From positions 1-41,809 of the forward strand of contig CASGHD010000001.1 of NCBI GenBank assembly GCA_949319575.1: a stretch of 41,809 nt of DNA, written 5' to 3'. The position numbers were made by a program, and so were the translations under genes. The DNA is from an uncultured Anaerolineales bacterium (GTDB lineage: Bacteria > Chloroflexota > Anaerolineae > Anaerolineales > Villigracilaceae). Below the pieces are notes generated by a model. The model searched no databases. It had not been told where the DNA came from and was given only the letters and a program-made list of their open reading frames with translations. This document shows, piece after piece, positions 8,735-16,540 of the stretch; position 1 is the stretch's first letter, and every line of letters starts with the position of its first letter.

Positions 8735-8777
8735 CGTCGCCGAGGCTTGCGCTGAGTTCATCAAAGTGACGGCGACG
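8735..8777. repeat. Intergenic hairpin in the regulator-reductase gap
   Basis: CGTCGCCG (8735-8742) and CGGCGACG (8770-8777) are perfect inverted 8-mers around a 27-nt loop between the two genes. There is no T tract, so it is more likely a REP-like palindrome or an mRNA stabiliser than a terminator. Confidence 0.5.
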
Positions 8778-8790
8778 AAAGCGAGGAAAA

Positions 8791-9696
8791 ATGAAAATCG
8801 CAGTAACAGGCGCGTTCAGTTATACAGGCAAGTACGTCACAACAAGGCTGCTCGCCCGCGGCGAAGAAGTCATCACGTTGACCAATCATCCCAGCCGCCC
8901 CAATCCATTCAATGGGCAAGTGAAAACTTTTCCGCTGGATTTCGATGAGGCAGGCATGACCAAGTCTCTGCGAGGCGTGGATGTGCTGGTCAACACATAT
9001 TGGGTTCGATTCGACAAAGGCGAAAATACACAACCCCGCGCGGTAGAAAACACGCGAAAATTGATGAATGCCGCAAAAGCCGCCGGCGTGAAGCGCATCG
9101 TCCACATCAGCATCGCAAACCCATCGGCAGATTCGCCCTTGCCATATTATTGGGGCAAGGCGGCAAATGAGAAATCCGTGATTGATTCGGGAATTCCGTA
9201 CGCGATCCTCCGCCCCACTGTGCTGGTCGGCGGCGGGGAGGATATTCTCATCAACAACATTGCTTTCCTGCTGCGCCGGCTTCCGTGCATGCTTATCCCC
9301 GGCGATGGCTCGTATGGAATTCAACCGGTGCATGTTGAAGATGTGGCTGATCTTGCGGTGGAAGGCGTATACAGCAAGGGCAGTTCCATCATGGATGCGG
9401 TTGGACCCGAGAAGTACGCCTTCAAAGAACTGATCCAATTGGTCGGTGAAAAGATCGGCGCGAAGCGACTTGTGATCCCTGCCCCGCCTCGCTTGGCATT
9501 ATTCGCCTCGCAGTTTCTGAGTCTGTTTCTCGATGACGTGTTGCTCACCCCTGAAGAAGTGGATGGCTTGATGGCAAATCTGCTTGTTTCTCATGAGGCG
9601 CCGCGCGGCAAGAGAAAGTTTTCAGATTGGCTGGAAGAAAATAAAAATGTGATTGGAAGAAAATACGCTTCTGAGATCGCCAAGCATTACCGATGA
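8791..9696 (+). CDS. NmrA-like NAD(P)-binding oxidoreductase/epimerase
   Basis: A 301-residue short-chain-type Rossmann protein. The nucleotide motif is TGAFSYTGKYVTTRLLARG (TGxxGxxG-like, starting at residue 6). A VNTYWVRFDKG segment and a KRIVHISIANPS strand follow, and PYYWGKAANEKSVIDSG occupies the position of the YxxxK catalytic motif. The length and the C-terminal substrate domain fit atypical SDRs of the NAD(P)-binding/complex I NDUFA9-like class. GAGGA lies just before ATG 8791. It follows the GbsR-type regulator by 63 nt on the same strand and is probably in its transcript, so redox or stress control is plausible but inferred. Confidence 0.8.
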   Translation: MKIAVTGAFSYTGKYVTTRLLARGEEVITLTNHPSRPNPFNGQVKTFPLDFDEAGMTKSLRGVDVLVNTYWVRFDKGENTQPRAVENTRKLMNAAKAAGVKRIVHISIANPSADSPLPYYWGKAANEKSVIDSGIPYAILRPTVLVGGGEDILINNIAFLLRRLPCMLIPGDGSYGIQPVHVEDVADLAVEGVYSKGSSIMDAVGPEKYAFKELIQLVGEKIGAKRLVIPAPPRLALFASQFLSLFLDDVLLTPEEVDGLMANLLVSHEAPRGKRKFSDWLEENKNVIGRKYASEIAKHYR

Positions 9697-9697
9697 A

Positions 9698-9734
9698 AAA
9701 AGTGACTGTCATCTTTGAGATGACAGTCACTTTT
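9698..9734. terminator. Bidirectional terminator hairpin (GTGACTGTCA type)
   Basis: A 17-bp perfect stem (AAAAGTGACTGTCATCT and its complement) with a 3-nt loop has an A tract on the left and a T tract on the right. It lies between two convergent genes. A near-copy is at 35288-35324, also between convergent genes. Confidence 0.85.
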
Positions 9735-9738
9735 AGTT

Positions 9739-10347
9739 TCAATCTATCCTCACCATGCCGCCGCATTTGGGATTATCCATGCAACCGTAGTAACGCTTGC
9801 CCTTGTCGGGTCCCGCGCGGTGCATACGCAAGACCATCATCCGCCCGCAGATGGGGCAATGGGGAACTGAATCAGTTTTCCCCGTGGCGCGAAGCGTTTT
9901 CGTCTGCTTCACTTTGAGAATCGCAAGCTGGAATAATTCCGCCAAGTCCCCCTCCAAATAATTTTCACTGGACATCACATGCACGAGCGGAAGCCCCGCG
10001 CTGAGGAAGAGGTCGCCGAGAAATTGATCGGATTCGCGCGTTTCAGATTTGCCGACAGGCTTCACGAGTTCGATGGCGAACACAGGCTGGAGAGTCTTGG
10101 GGTCGCACAGTAAAAAATTAACATGTTTGCGAAAGATCTTGTTGAAAAAATGCACGTTCTCGTTGGGGCGCACGATATAAAAAATATCGTTGAGCGCAAC
10201 TTTAGGACAGACCACATAATGTTTGCCCGCCATGTTTTGCAACGCGCGAAACAACGCCAACTCAGGCGCGGACATGAACCGTTCGCGCAGACGATACGGA
10301 AGCCGCTCGTCTTGAACTTTGACCTGTGTGGATTCCCGAATCGCCAT
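9739..10347 (-). CDS. DUF2726 protein with C-terminal zinc ribbon
   Basis: A 202-residue protein. The DUF2726 core (LMSAPELALFRALQNMAGKHYVVCPKVALNDIF...FLLCDPKTLQPVFAIELV) resembles restriction-endonuclease-like folds with a conserved D...E-x-V segment. The C-terminus has a topoisomerase-type zinc ribbon (CPICGRMMVLRMHRAG...YYGCMDNPKCGG). Such proteins are thought to act on nucleic acid, but no reaction is proven. The start is chosen at ATG 10347 (MAIREST); ATG 10359 overlaps the stop of the phosphatase gene and is an alternative. It is last in a minus-strand run with hisN-like and the toxin-antitoxin pair. A TATAAT (10361-10356) just upstream might allow separate transcription. Confidence 0.8.
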   Translation of the reverse strand: MAIRESTQVKVQDERLPYRLRERFMSAPELALFRALQNMAGKHYVVCPKVALNDIFYIVRPNENVHFFNKIFRKHVNFLLCDPKTLQPVFAIELVKPVGKSETRESDQFLGDLFLSAGLPLVHVMSSENYLEGDLAELFQLAILKVKQTKTLRATGKTDSVPHCPICGRMMVLRMHRAGPDKGKRYYGCMDNPKCGGMVRID

Positions 10348-10358
10348 GGTGACGCCCA

Positions 10359-11126
10359 TTATACACGCATCAATTTCAAGACTTTCGATTTGAGCGCGGC
10401 ATTGACAGCGACTCCCTCCCCGTGAGTGTGGCCCTCCTTGCCGCTCCATGAGCCGAACCAGCCCCCCGCCTCGCGGAAGATGGGCGGCATGGGCGCCACG
10501 TCCCAAATTTTGATTGACGGATCGAGCATGATCTCGGCGCGGCCTGTGGCGACCATGTGATAGCCGTACGCGTCGGACCAACCGCGCCCATAGAAACATT
10601 CCTTGTGCATGTTCTCGAATATATCGAGTCGCTTCTTCGTGCGGAAGCCCGACCAGCTTGTGTATGTGAACACCGCTTCTTTTAAGTTTTTCACTTCCGA
10701 AACGCGCGCGCGCTTGCCGTTCCACCACGCGCCGAGACCGTCTGCCGCGTAGAGGATTTCATCCAATGCGGGAAAACAGACCACTCCCACGCGCGACACG
10801 CCTTCAATTTCCAGCGCGATCAACACGGAATAAAACGGCACGCCTTTCATGAAAGATTTTGTGCCGTCAATTGGGTCAACAATCCAGCGGAACGGATTCT
10901 TCGCCCCTGCTTTTTCCCCATACTCCTCCCCCACAATCGCATGAGTAGGATACGCCTTCTCGATCTCGCCGCGGATGAATTTCTCAGTAGCGCGGTCCGC
11001 CGCGGTGACGGGAGATTCGTCTTTTTTCAAATCGTGATGAATGCCTTTGTTGTAATAACTGAGCGTGATCCGCCCGGCGCGGTAGGCAAGTTGACGGGCG
11101 AAGTGGAGGTAGGAATCAAGTTTCAT
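10359..11126 (-). CDS. hisN: Inositol monophosphatase family, probable histidinol-phosphatase
   Basis: A 255-residue Mg2+-dependent phosphatase. Metal motifs present are GEEYGE (motif around the first Glu), WIVDPIDGTKSFMKGVP and WDVAPMPPIFREAGG. The segment GWSDAYGYHMVATGRAEIMLD matches the HisN-type (inositol-monophosphatase-like histidinol-phosphatase) branch better than SuhB, so histidine biosynthesis is the most likely role. 3'(2'),5'-bisphosphate or inositol phosphate substrates cannot be excluded. The start follows the stop of the PIN-like gene by a single nucleotide (TAA-A-ATG), so translation is coupled. Confidence 0.8.
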   Translation of the reverse strand: MKLDSYLHFARQLAYRAGRITLSYYNKGIHHDLKKDESPVTAADRATEKFIRGEIEKAYPTHAIVGEEYGEKAGAKNPFRWIVDPIDGTKSFMKGVPFYSVLIALEIEGVSRVGVVCFPALDEILYAADGLGAWWNGKRARVSEVKNLKEAVFTYTSWSGFRTKKRLDIFENMHKECFYGRGWSDAYGYHMVATGRAEIMLDPSIKIWDVAPMPPIFREAGGWFGSWSGKEGHTHGEGVAVNAALKSKVLKLMRV

Positions 11127-11127
11127 T

Positions 11128-11520
11128 TTATGGTATGTAAACCCGTCCGATGCCGAGATAATTTTCTATGTTCAAGACGATTTCGACTAGTCGTTCGGCG
11201 CATTGCTCTCGATATGCTCGCTCTTCCATACGACTGACCATGCTAACGGTAACGACAGGCAGCGACGACGGCGTGTTTTCATTTCGAATTGTTTGCTCCA
11301 GCGAATCTTCCCCTTCGCTGTTTCGATTCCCGGTAAGGAGAATAAGTTGTTTCTCCTGAGCAAACCGCCAGACAGAGCGGTCACTGCTATTGATCGGAAG
11401 CCCTACATCACCAAAAGTAAGCATCGGGATTTCCAACAATTTGAGCCAACCTTCGCCGCCCATGGTTGCCCAAAGCAAAATGCCCTGCTTTTTCAGGTGG
11501 TGATCGAGAAGCGCTTTCAA
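11128..11520 (-). CDS. PIN-like (DUF5615-type) putative toxin
   Basis: A 130-residue protein. It opens with a strand plus acidic residue (MKALLDHHL), contains LEIPMLTFGDVGLPINSSDRSVWRFAQEKQLILLTGN, and resembles the DUF5615/Mut7-C-like PIN fold in which Asp residues coordinate metal for RNA cleavage. The start is TTG 11520, overlapping the stop of the upstream DUF433 gene in a TTGA arrangement. DUF433 plus DUF5615-like pairs are an established toxin-antitoxin combination, which supports the call more than the sequence motifs alone. Activity is not certain because the canonical acidic set is incomplete to the eye. Confidence 0.6.
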   Translation of the reverse strand: MKALLDHHLKKQGILLWATMGGEGWLKLLEIPMLTFGDVGLPINSSDRSVWRFAQEKQLILLTGNRNSEGEDSLEQTIRNENTPSSLPVVTVSMVSRMEERAYREQCAERLVEIVLNIENYLGIGRVYIP

Positions 11521-12011
11521 GGCTTACGATCCGCGTGATATTGTTCCCGCCACTCTTGCAGTTTTAAGCGCGCGACATCCCGTTGCACATACGCTTTTCC
11601 CAGTTGTTCGCGGTTTTTCTCTTCCCAATAGTTTCGATTTTCCTCAGCAGATTTCAGAACATCCCGATATTGCTGTTCAACTTCCTGTTTATGCAAGTGG
11701 ATATAGTCGAGAACATCGAGCATTTCCTCATCGGTCAGCTCATACAGATCGCGGACGTTTTTCAGAGAATTCCCTTCCCTGATCTCGTCCATGATGGCAT
11801 ACAAAGTGAGGCGCGAGCCTTTGATGGTCAAGCCTGATGCTGTTTGAGTGACAGTTTGGTTTTCACGCGGGAGGGGACCGTCCGTCTCCAGAAGGTCATT
11901 GACCAGTTTCTGCGAACGCAGGACCGTCAGTTCGCTTTGTAACCGCCTGATCTCTTCTTCCAACTGGGAGATACGCTCGTTGATCTGAGTTTGGGTTGAA
12001 TTTTGCTCCAT
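11517..12011 (-). CDS. DUF433 antitoxin-like protein with coiled coils
   Basis: A 164-residue protein. Residues about 8-35 form a coiled coil (ISQLEEEIRRLQSELTVLRS). A DUF433-type winged-helix domain follows (LTIKGSRLTLYAIMDEIREG...LTDEEMLDVLDYIHLH), and then a charged helical tail (EQQYRDVLKSAEENRNYWEEKNREQ). DUF433 proteins serve as antitoxins and transcription repressors for PIN-like partners. The start is uncertain: ATG 12011 and ATG 12038 are both possible and neither has a strong ribosome site. It is the first gene of a four-gene minus-strand run (antitoxin, toxin, hisN-like, DUF2726). Confidence 0.7.
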   Translation of the reverse strand: MEQNSTQTQINERISQLEEEIRRLQSELTVLRSQKLVNDLLETDGPLPRENQTVTQTASGLTIKGSRLTLYAIMDEIREGNSLKNVRDLYELTDEEMLDVLDYIHLHKQEVEQQYRDVLKSAEENRNYWEEKNREQLGKAYVQRDVARLKLQEWREQYHADRKP

Positions 12012-12119
12012 AGGACATTCTCGCTTTTCACTTTCCATTTTATCAGAACGCAATTTGTACAGGTATGGTCTGTTGAATGCGATAAGCATTGGCGGACAAA
12101 ATTGAAACGGGATCAAGTG

Positions 12120-12881
12120 TCATTCCGTCATTTTCAACCAGCCGAAAATCATCCACGGTGAGACGGCGAAGATGCCAGCCAGCGCGGCGCCGCCCAAGCC
12201 GCCTGACAATGCGCCCAAGATACTTCCCAGCGCGGTTATGCTGAAAAGGATAATCGTCATCTTATCGAATTGCGGATCGGAGCGGTCAGCAAGGAGCGGT
12301 TTACCAAGCCAGATGAAAACGATAAACGCTACAAACGTCGTGAGCCACCAACCAGAGAAATTCTGCAAGGGAATGCCGAAATAGGGACCATTGGCATCCC
12401 AAACCCAGTGACCGATCTTCACCATCACCGGGTCCATAACCACATCCCACGCCGTCATTACAATCGCTCCTATCGCCGCCACCCAGAACGACCGGGCGTT
12501 CGCCTTGACGGGAACAATCCAATCCGCAATGACGAAGGCTGGATACATCATCATGAACCACGCCACCGGGATGATGAGCGGCACCAAACCCAGAAAAAGA
12601 TATCCGAGTCTGTCAGTGTAGTGATAGGGACCGTAGATCAAACCCGTCAGCACGCCTACGCTCTCGAACGTCAAACTGATTACAAACGCGGACGCCAACA
12701 GCCAAAGCGCTCGAGTCCACTTCATGCGAGTTGCCGCGTGGAGCAGGGCGATCAAAAAGCCCAACAGCGTTGACAAGGGGAAAAGGTAAAAGGGAAATTT
12801 TTGACCGGTGTTTGACAGATATTGAAGTCCCACCGTCAACAAGGCGTAAATCGCTAACAGGATGGGGAGTGTTTTTCGCAT
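12120..12881 (-). CDS. cruF: CruF-like carotenoid hydratase family protein
   Basis: A 253-residue integral membrane protein with about 7 helices, of the carotenoid biosynthesis family (COG2324). Family blocks seen are ESVGVLTGLIYGPYHYTDRLG, VPLIIPVAWFMMMYPAFVIAD, TAWDVVMDPVMVKIGHWVWDANGPYFGIPLQNFSGWWLTTF. CruF or bisanhydrobacterioruberin hydratase adds water across the psi end of acyclic carotenoids. Whether this protein makes hydroxylated lycopene-type carotenoids here is inferred, because no other crt gene is in the window. The start ATG 12881 has only a weak ribosome site (GGGATA). Confidence 0.8.
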   Translation of the reverse strand: MRKTLPILLAIYALLTVGLQYLSNTGQKFPFYLFPLSTLLGFLIALLHAATRMKWTRALWLLASAFVISLTFESVGVLTGLIYGPYHYTDRLGYLFLGLVPLIIPVAWFMMMYPAFVIADWIVPVKANARSFWVAAIGAIVMTAWDVVMDPVMVKIGHWVWDANGPYFGIPLQNFSGWWLTTFVAFIVFIWLGKPLLADRSDPQFDKMTIILFSITALGSILGALSGGLGGAALAGIFAVSPWMIFGWLKMTE

Positions 12882-12998
12882 TCTTTCGTTTATCCCTTTC
12901 TATTTCAACTTATCCAGTAATTTGTCAAGCAAGCGGTTTTTCTGCTCCTTATTTACCACATCCACATAACCACACGACACAGATGATTTCATTTCATA

Positions 12999-13934
12999 TC
13001 ACGTTACTACGAGCTGTGTCTTCTTTTTTGCTAACGAGATCGTCGCAATCGCGCCAGAATTGAAAGGTAAAAAATCGGTTTCCACGCCGTCGCTGAAGAT
13101 CACGCCGCCGTCCGCCATCTCGGATTCAAGTATGAGGGGGAGTTGCGGAGTTACCAAACCACTTACGATTTCTGCGCTGGAAGTCTTGCTAACGAACGGC
13201 TCACGAACCACAAAGATTAACTGGTCCGCCTCCCATTTCAATTGTATACGAGGCAATTCAATATCCTTTTCGTTTCTTGAAAAGACTTCATACATCCCGT
13301 TCGCCATGTTGAACAAACTACTTAACCAGCCCGTTGAGCCAACGCCTGTTGAGACAATGATTCCGCTGGAAGAATGATGTTCTTCTCGCTCTTGAGATCT
13401 GATCTTGTAACGCGCCGAGACGTGTGTTTTCGCGCCGATGAATAGATCATTGAAGGCAAGAAGCAATTGTCCATCATTTAGCGCTGCCTCCGCCATGCTG
13501 ATCTGACGAACCTTCACTCGTCCTTCCAATACTTTTTGCATCGCGGGTATCGCCGACCGCACATTGAAAGGGAGTAGGATTCCATCAATATGCTCAGGGT
13601 CAGGATTCACAGCAACAATGGGTTGACCGTCGAGATATTTGGCTGTGTTCACCACCAAGCCATCAATCCCAATCGTCACCACCACATCTTCAGGCGTGAA
13701 AAGAAAATTGGGCAGGAAACCGCGTTCGATCTCTTGAAGTTTCGCCAGCCGCGATAATGCGGATCGTAACTGAGTCAGCGCGCTCACATACGCGGCATGT
13801 TCTCGTTCATACAAAGAAAAGTCGCTGCCGCTGTGTTCAATGTAGAACTTTGCCTGACCCAGCGTATTGAAACGTTCGACCAATCCTTCCAGCCGCGTCT
13901 TGCGGGTAACAAGGACGATCTTTTCGTAGCTCAC
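12999..13934 (-). CDS. NAD-kinase-like protein paired with SPFH
   Basis: A 311-residue protein with the NAD(+) kinase fold. The Gly-rich substrate loop normally GGDGT is GIDGL at residues 89-93. The adenine-binding ND motif (LAFNDLFIG, about 160-167) and the second loop STGVGSTGW (195-203) are present. The N-terminal 80 residues, with a helical YEREHAAYVSALTQLRSALSRL, differ from the housekeeping enzyme. It starts with GTG 6 nt after the SPFH stop, so the pair is an operon. Loss of the second Gly suggests altered or lost catalysis; it might sense or modify NAD(H) at a membrane platform, but that is inference. Confidence 0.75.
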   Translation of the reverse strand: MSYEKIVLVTRKTRLEGLVERFNTLGQAKFYIEHSGSDFSLYEREHAAYVSALTQLRSALSRLAKLQEIERGFLPNFLFTPEDVVVTIGIDGLVVNTAKYLDGQPIVAVNPDPEHIDGILLPFNVRSAIPAMQKVLEGRVKVRQISMAEAALNDGQLLLAFNDLFIGAKTHVSARYKIRSQEREEHHSSSGIIVSTGVGSTGWLSSLFNMANGMYEVFSRNEKDIELPRIQLKWEADQLIFVVREPFVSKTSSAEIVSGLVTPQLPLILESEMADGGVIFSDGVETDFLPFNSGAIATISLAKKKTQLVVT

Positions 13935-13940
13935 AATAAC

Positions 13941-14966
13941 CTACTTTTGTTCGCGCTTTTCCCGCATCAGTATCTCGAACAACTCAGGCGAGATATTCAA
14001 GTTGCCAATCTTTCCCGCGTTTTCAGCAAGTTGTTTGAGAGCCAAGCTTGCCATCAATCGAGGATCTGTGTTCTGGACTGCCAACGCCTGCAAAAGGGCG
14101 GGATCAAGGTCACGCATAGGTTTCAAGGAAGCATCAACAGCATACGCCTGAACATCGGCTTCTGCTTTAGCATTTTCTGTGCGTGCCGCTACCAGGCGCT
14201 TACGTTCGGTTTCCAGCGTAATTTGACCTTCCAACTTTGACTTGCGGACTTGTTGCTCTTTCGCCTCCACCGCCAGATCAGCCTCCACTTTCGTCTCGCG
14301 AATTTGACGTTTCTTATCTTCTACCGCGATCTCAGTGTTTAACTCATTCTCTTTGATCTTGCGCTCCTGCTCGACAGCAGAATTGCGCCGATCGTAAATA
14401 GCTTGATCTGCGCGACGCAAGAGTTCTTCTCGCGCCTCCGCTTCCAACGCGCGCGACATCTCAGGGACAGGGCGAATTGCTTGGATTGCTAAGCCTAATA
14501 CCTCCACACCTAAAGCGGATAATTCATTGACCTGACCCAATTTCGACATCACCACAGTTGCCACTTCATCGGTCGAATGTATCGCATCTTTCAATGGAAG
14601 TTTTTGCACTTCCGCACGAATAAGCACTTGGAGCAGGTTAATCAAGCGTTGGGGTAACTTTTGCGAATCCTCAGAGATATACTGCATTCGAGATCCCATG
14701 ACAGTGAAGTTGAGCAGGGATGCAAGCCGTTGAGGCTCTTGCACTCGATATGTCAATTGCCCTTGAATTGTGATGGCTTGGAAATCTGCGCTGATTTCAT
14801 TGAAAATGAACGGGGCGTCGGCGCTTCCAATCGGCACAATTACAATAGAAGACGAAGGACTGAAATAAAAGAACGCCAACCCCGCGCCAGACCTGCGGAG
14901 TTTACCCCCACGATAGTGCATAATAAATTGGGAGGGTGTGGCTTTAATATATTGGAAACCGAACAT
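13941..14966 (-). CDS. SPFH/Band 7 domain protein
   Basis: A 341-residue stomatin/flotillin-superfamily protein. Residues about 1-170 form the SPFH domain (FIFNEISADFQAITIQGQLTYRVQEP...LGVEVLGLAIQAIRPVPEMSRALEAEAREELLRRADQA). Residues about 180-290 form a long charged coiled coil rich in Glu/Lys/Arg, as in flotillin-like scaffolds that oligomerise on membranes. There is no obvious N-terminal transmembrane helix, so attachment would be peripheral. GGAGGA lies before ATG 14966. It is first in a two-gene unit with the NAD-kinase-like gene. Confidence 0.85.
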   Translation of the reverse strand: MFGFQYIKATPSQFIMHYRGGKLRRSGAGLAFFYFSPSSSIVIVPIGSADAPFIFNEISADFQAITIQGQLTYRVQEPQRLASLLNFTVMGSRMQYISEDSQKLPQRLINLLQVLIRAEVQKLPLKDAIHSTDEVATVVMSKLGQVNELSALGVEVLGLAIQAIRPVPEMSRALEAEAREELLRRADQAIYDRRNSAVEQERKIKENELNTEIAVEDKKRQIRETKVEADLAVEAKEQQVRKSKLEGQITLETERKRLVAARTENAKAEADVQAYAVDASLKPMRDLDPALLQALAVQNTDPRLMASLALKQLAENAGKIGNLNISPELFEILMREKREQK

Positions 14967-15048
14967 GAGTTCCTCCTATGGATGACTTGATTGATTTACA
15001 CATCGTACATCTCCACTTATTTTACATGAATTAGCAAAATAGGTTTCA

Positions 15049-16302
15049 TCAATTATTTGCAAGTGACGCAAGAAGACGGCTTTCATCCTCCTCATTCCTC
15101 ACCTCCCCATCCAACCGCGCGGCGCGGAGTTGACGGAGGATTTCGCCAAAGCGCGGACCGGGTTCGAGTCCGCGCGCTTTGAGGTCGTCGCCGGTGGTGA
15201 GGGGTTTGACGTGTTGCCATTTTGACAGATAATCGCTCAACGCAGTTTCCTTGCTCACGAGATACACCGCGTAGACCGAGAGGGAGGGCAAATCGTCGAG
15301 GTGAAATGTCCATTGGCTGGGTTTCCACTCTTTGAAGGAGGGTAAAACTTTTTTCAACGTAGACGCGGAAATAACTGCTTTGGTGAGTAACGCGGGAAAA
15401 GCAAGTCGTTCGGCAAGTGTTTCGATGTCTGCTTCGGATAAATTTATCAAATACAAAGTCCAGCCGAGGGATTGGCGGAATGAAAGCATATCTGGAACAG
15501 CAAATTCACCAAAGCCTGAAAGCGGTTCTTCGAGCGGAGGTAACTCGTATCTCATAACTTGTAATTGATCGTGGATTGATTGGAACACATCCAACTCGGA
15601 CAATTGTTTGAGCATTGCGGAGGGATTTGGTTCATCGAAGATCAAGTCAAATTCATGGCGCAGACGTTCGCCGCTCAAATCAGAAAGAACTTTGCGCGAC
15701 TCGTCGTTGACGAGTTTCAGCGTTTCAGGCTCAACCGTGAATCCGTATCTCTCCGCATATCGAACTGCGCGAAAGATACGCGTTGGATCATCCACAAACG
15801 ATTTTGGATGCAAGACGCGAATGGATTTCTTCTCGATGTCATTTTGCCCGTGCAAAGGATCATACAACTCACCGAAGTAGTCGCCGTCCACGCGGATTGC
15901 CATGGCGTTGATGGTGAAGTCGCGGCGGCGGAGGTCGTCGTCGAGGGTGGATTTGGTGACGGTGGGGAGAGCGCCGGGGGAGGCGTAAGTTTCGCGGCGG
16001 GCAGAGATAAGATCGAGAATTGGAGAATTGGAGGATTGGGGAGTCCACGTTGCGGTGAAGAATTTTTCGTGGATGGTGAGGTCGCCGCCGTATTTTTTGA
16101 CGAGGGCGCGGGCGAGTTTGATCGCGTCGCCTTCGAGGGTGAGATCAAGGTCCACGATGGGGCGAGCCAGCATCAAGTCGCGGACGGAACCGCCGACGAG
16201 GTAGATGGGGAATCCGAACGCGGAGGATTCGTCCGCAACGCGGTGAATCAAATCCAAGAGGGAGGAATCCAATGATTTTTTGAGGAGGTCGGCGAGATTC
16301 AC
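15049..16302 (-). CDS. CCA tRNA nucleotidyltransferase / poly(A) polymerase family
   Basis: A 417-residue class II nucleotidyltransferase. The head motif is LVGGSVRDLMLARPIVDLDLTLEGD (GGxVRD and DxD metal site). RRDFTINAMAIR and DPTRIFRAVRYAERYGF follow, and the C-terminal part carries a GDDLKARGLEPGPRFGEIL helix. It adds CCA to tRNA 3' ends (or is a related poly(A) polymerase). The start is set at GTG 16302 because a TACAAT box lies 6 nt upstream; ATG 16344 lies before that box and is the alternative. A short stretch of the AATTGGAG-type simple repeat is embedded in the frame near 16014-16040 (residues SSNSP before ILDLISARRE). Confidence 0.85.
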   Translation of the reverse strand: MNLADLLKKSLDSSLLDLIHRVADESSAFGFPIYLVGGSVRDLMLARPIVDLDLTLEGDAIKLARALVKKYGGDLTIHEKFFTATWTPQSSNSPILDLISARRETYASPGALPTVTKSTLDDDLRRRDFTINAMAIRVDGDYFGELYDPLHGQNDIEKKSIRVLHPKSFVDDPTRIFRAVRYAERYGFTVEPETLKLVNDESRKVLSDLSGERLRHEFDLIFDEPNPSAMLKQLSELDVFQSIHDQLQVMRYELPPLEEPLSGFGEFAVPDMLSFRQSLGWTLYLINLSEADIETLAERLAFPALLTKAVISASTLKKVLPSFKEWKPSQWTFHLDDLPSLSVYAVYLVSKETALSDYLSKWQHVKPLTTGDDLKARGLEPGPRFGEILRQLRAARLDGEVRNEEDESRLLASLANN

Positions 16303-16308
16303 ATTTGT

Positions 16309-16335
16309 ATTGTAGCAGAGAAAATCAGGTATAAT
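16309..16335. promoter_or_regulatory. Divergent -10 boxes between cca-like gene and small RNA
   Basis: TACAAT on the minus strand (16314-16309) lies 6 nt before GTG 16302. TATAAT on the plus strand (16330-16335) lies 7 nt before an ATG at 16343. The two promoters are back to back within about 25 bp. Confidence 0.55.
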
Positions 16336-16341
16336 GCGCCC

Positions 16342-16458
16342 CATGTTATTGAACCCGTTGCCGCGACCCGTGATTTGTAAGATCGCCTTGTCTGGTTAAG
16401 GTTCAGTTCAACGTGTCTCGTGAACGGCTCCCGGACTTGGCGAGCCGTTTTCTTTTTT
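16342..16458 (+). ncRNA. Candidate small RNA / leader with 18-residue ORF
   Basis: A TATAAT box at 16330 and an intrinsic terminator (AACGGCTC / GAGCCGTT stem at 16423-16449, then TTCTTTTTT) enclose a transcript of about 117 nt with no large gene. Internal complementarity includes TGAACC with GGTTCA, GCGA with TCGC, and a competing GTTCA/TGAAC. An ATG exactly 7 nt after the -10 opens an 18-codon frame (MLLNPLPRPVICKIALSG) that ends before the terminator. It may be a leader peptide or attenuator for the LOG gene, or an independent small RNA. It matches no RNA family I recognise (not tRNA, SRP, 6S or RNase P). Confidence 0.5.
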
Positions 16459-16459
16459 C

Positions 16460-16529
16460 ACCGCTAAGCGCGCTACGATCTCTAAGAAAAAATATTTTAA
16501 CCCTTCGCGGACTTCGCGTTCTTAGCGGT
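16460..16529. repeat. Palindromic repeat, ACCGCTAAG family, copy 2
   Basis: ACCGCTAAGCGCGCTACGAT at the left pairs imperfectly with CGCGTTCTTAGCGGT at the right around an AT-rich centre. It lies directly before the LOG-family gene. Confidence 0.75.
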
Positions 16530-16540
16530 AAAAGGATTTT

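Noticed and set aside
10348-10728. N-terminal extension of the DUF2726 gene
   Set aside because: It lies wholly inside the HisN-like gene in another frame.
15155-15180. GGGTTCGAGTCC, a tRNA T-arm-like word
   Set aside because: It encodes the conserved LKARGLEPGPRFGEIL segment of the cca-like gene, and no acceptor or anticodon stems flank it.
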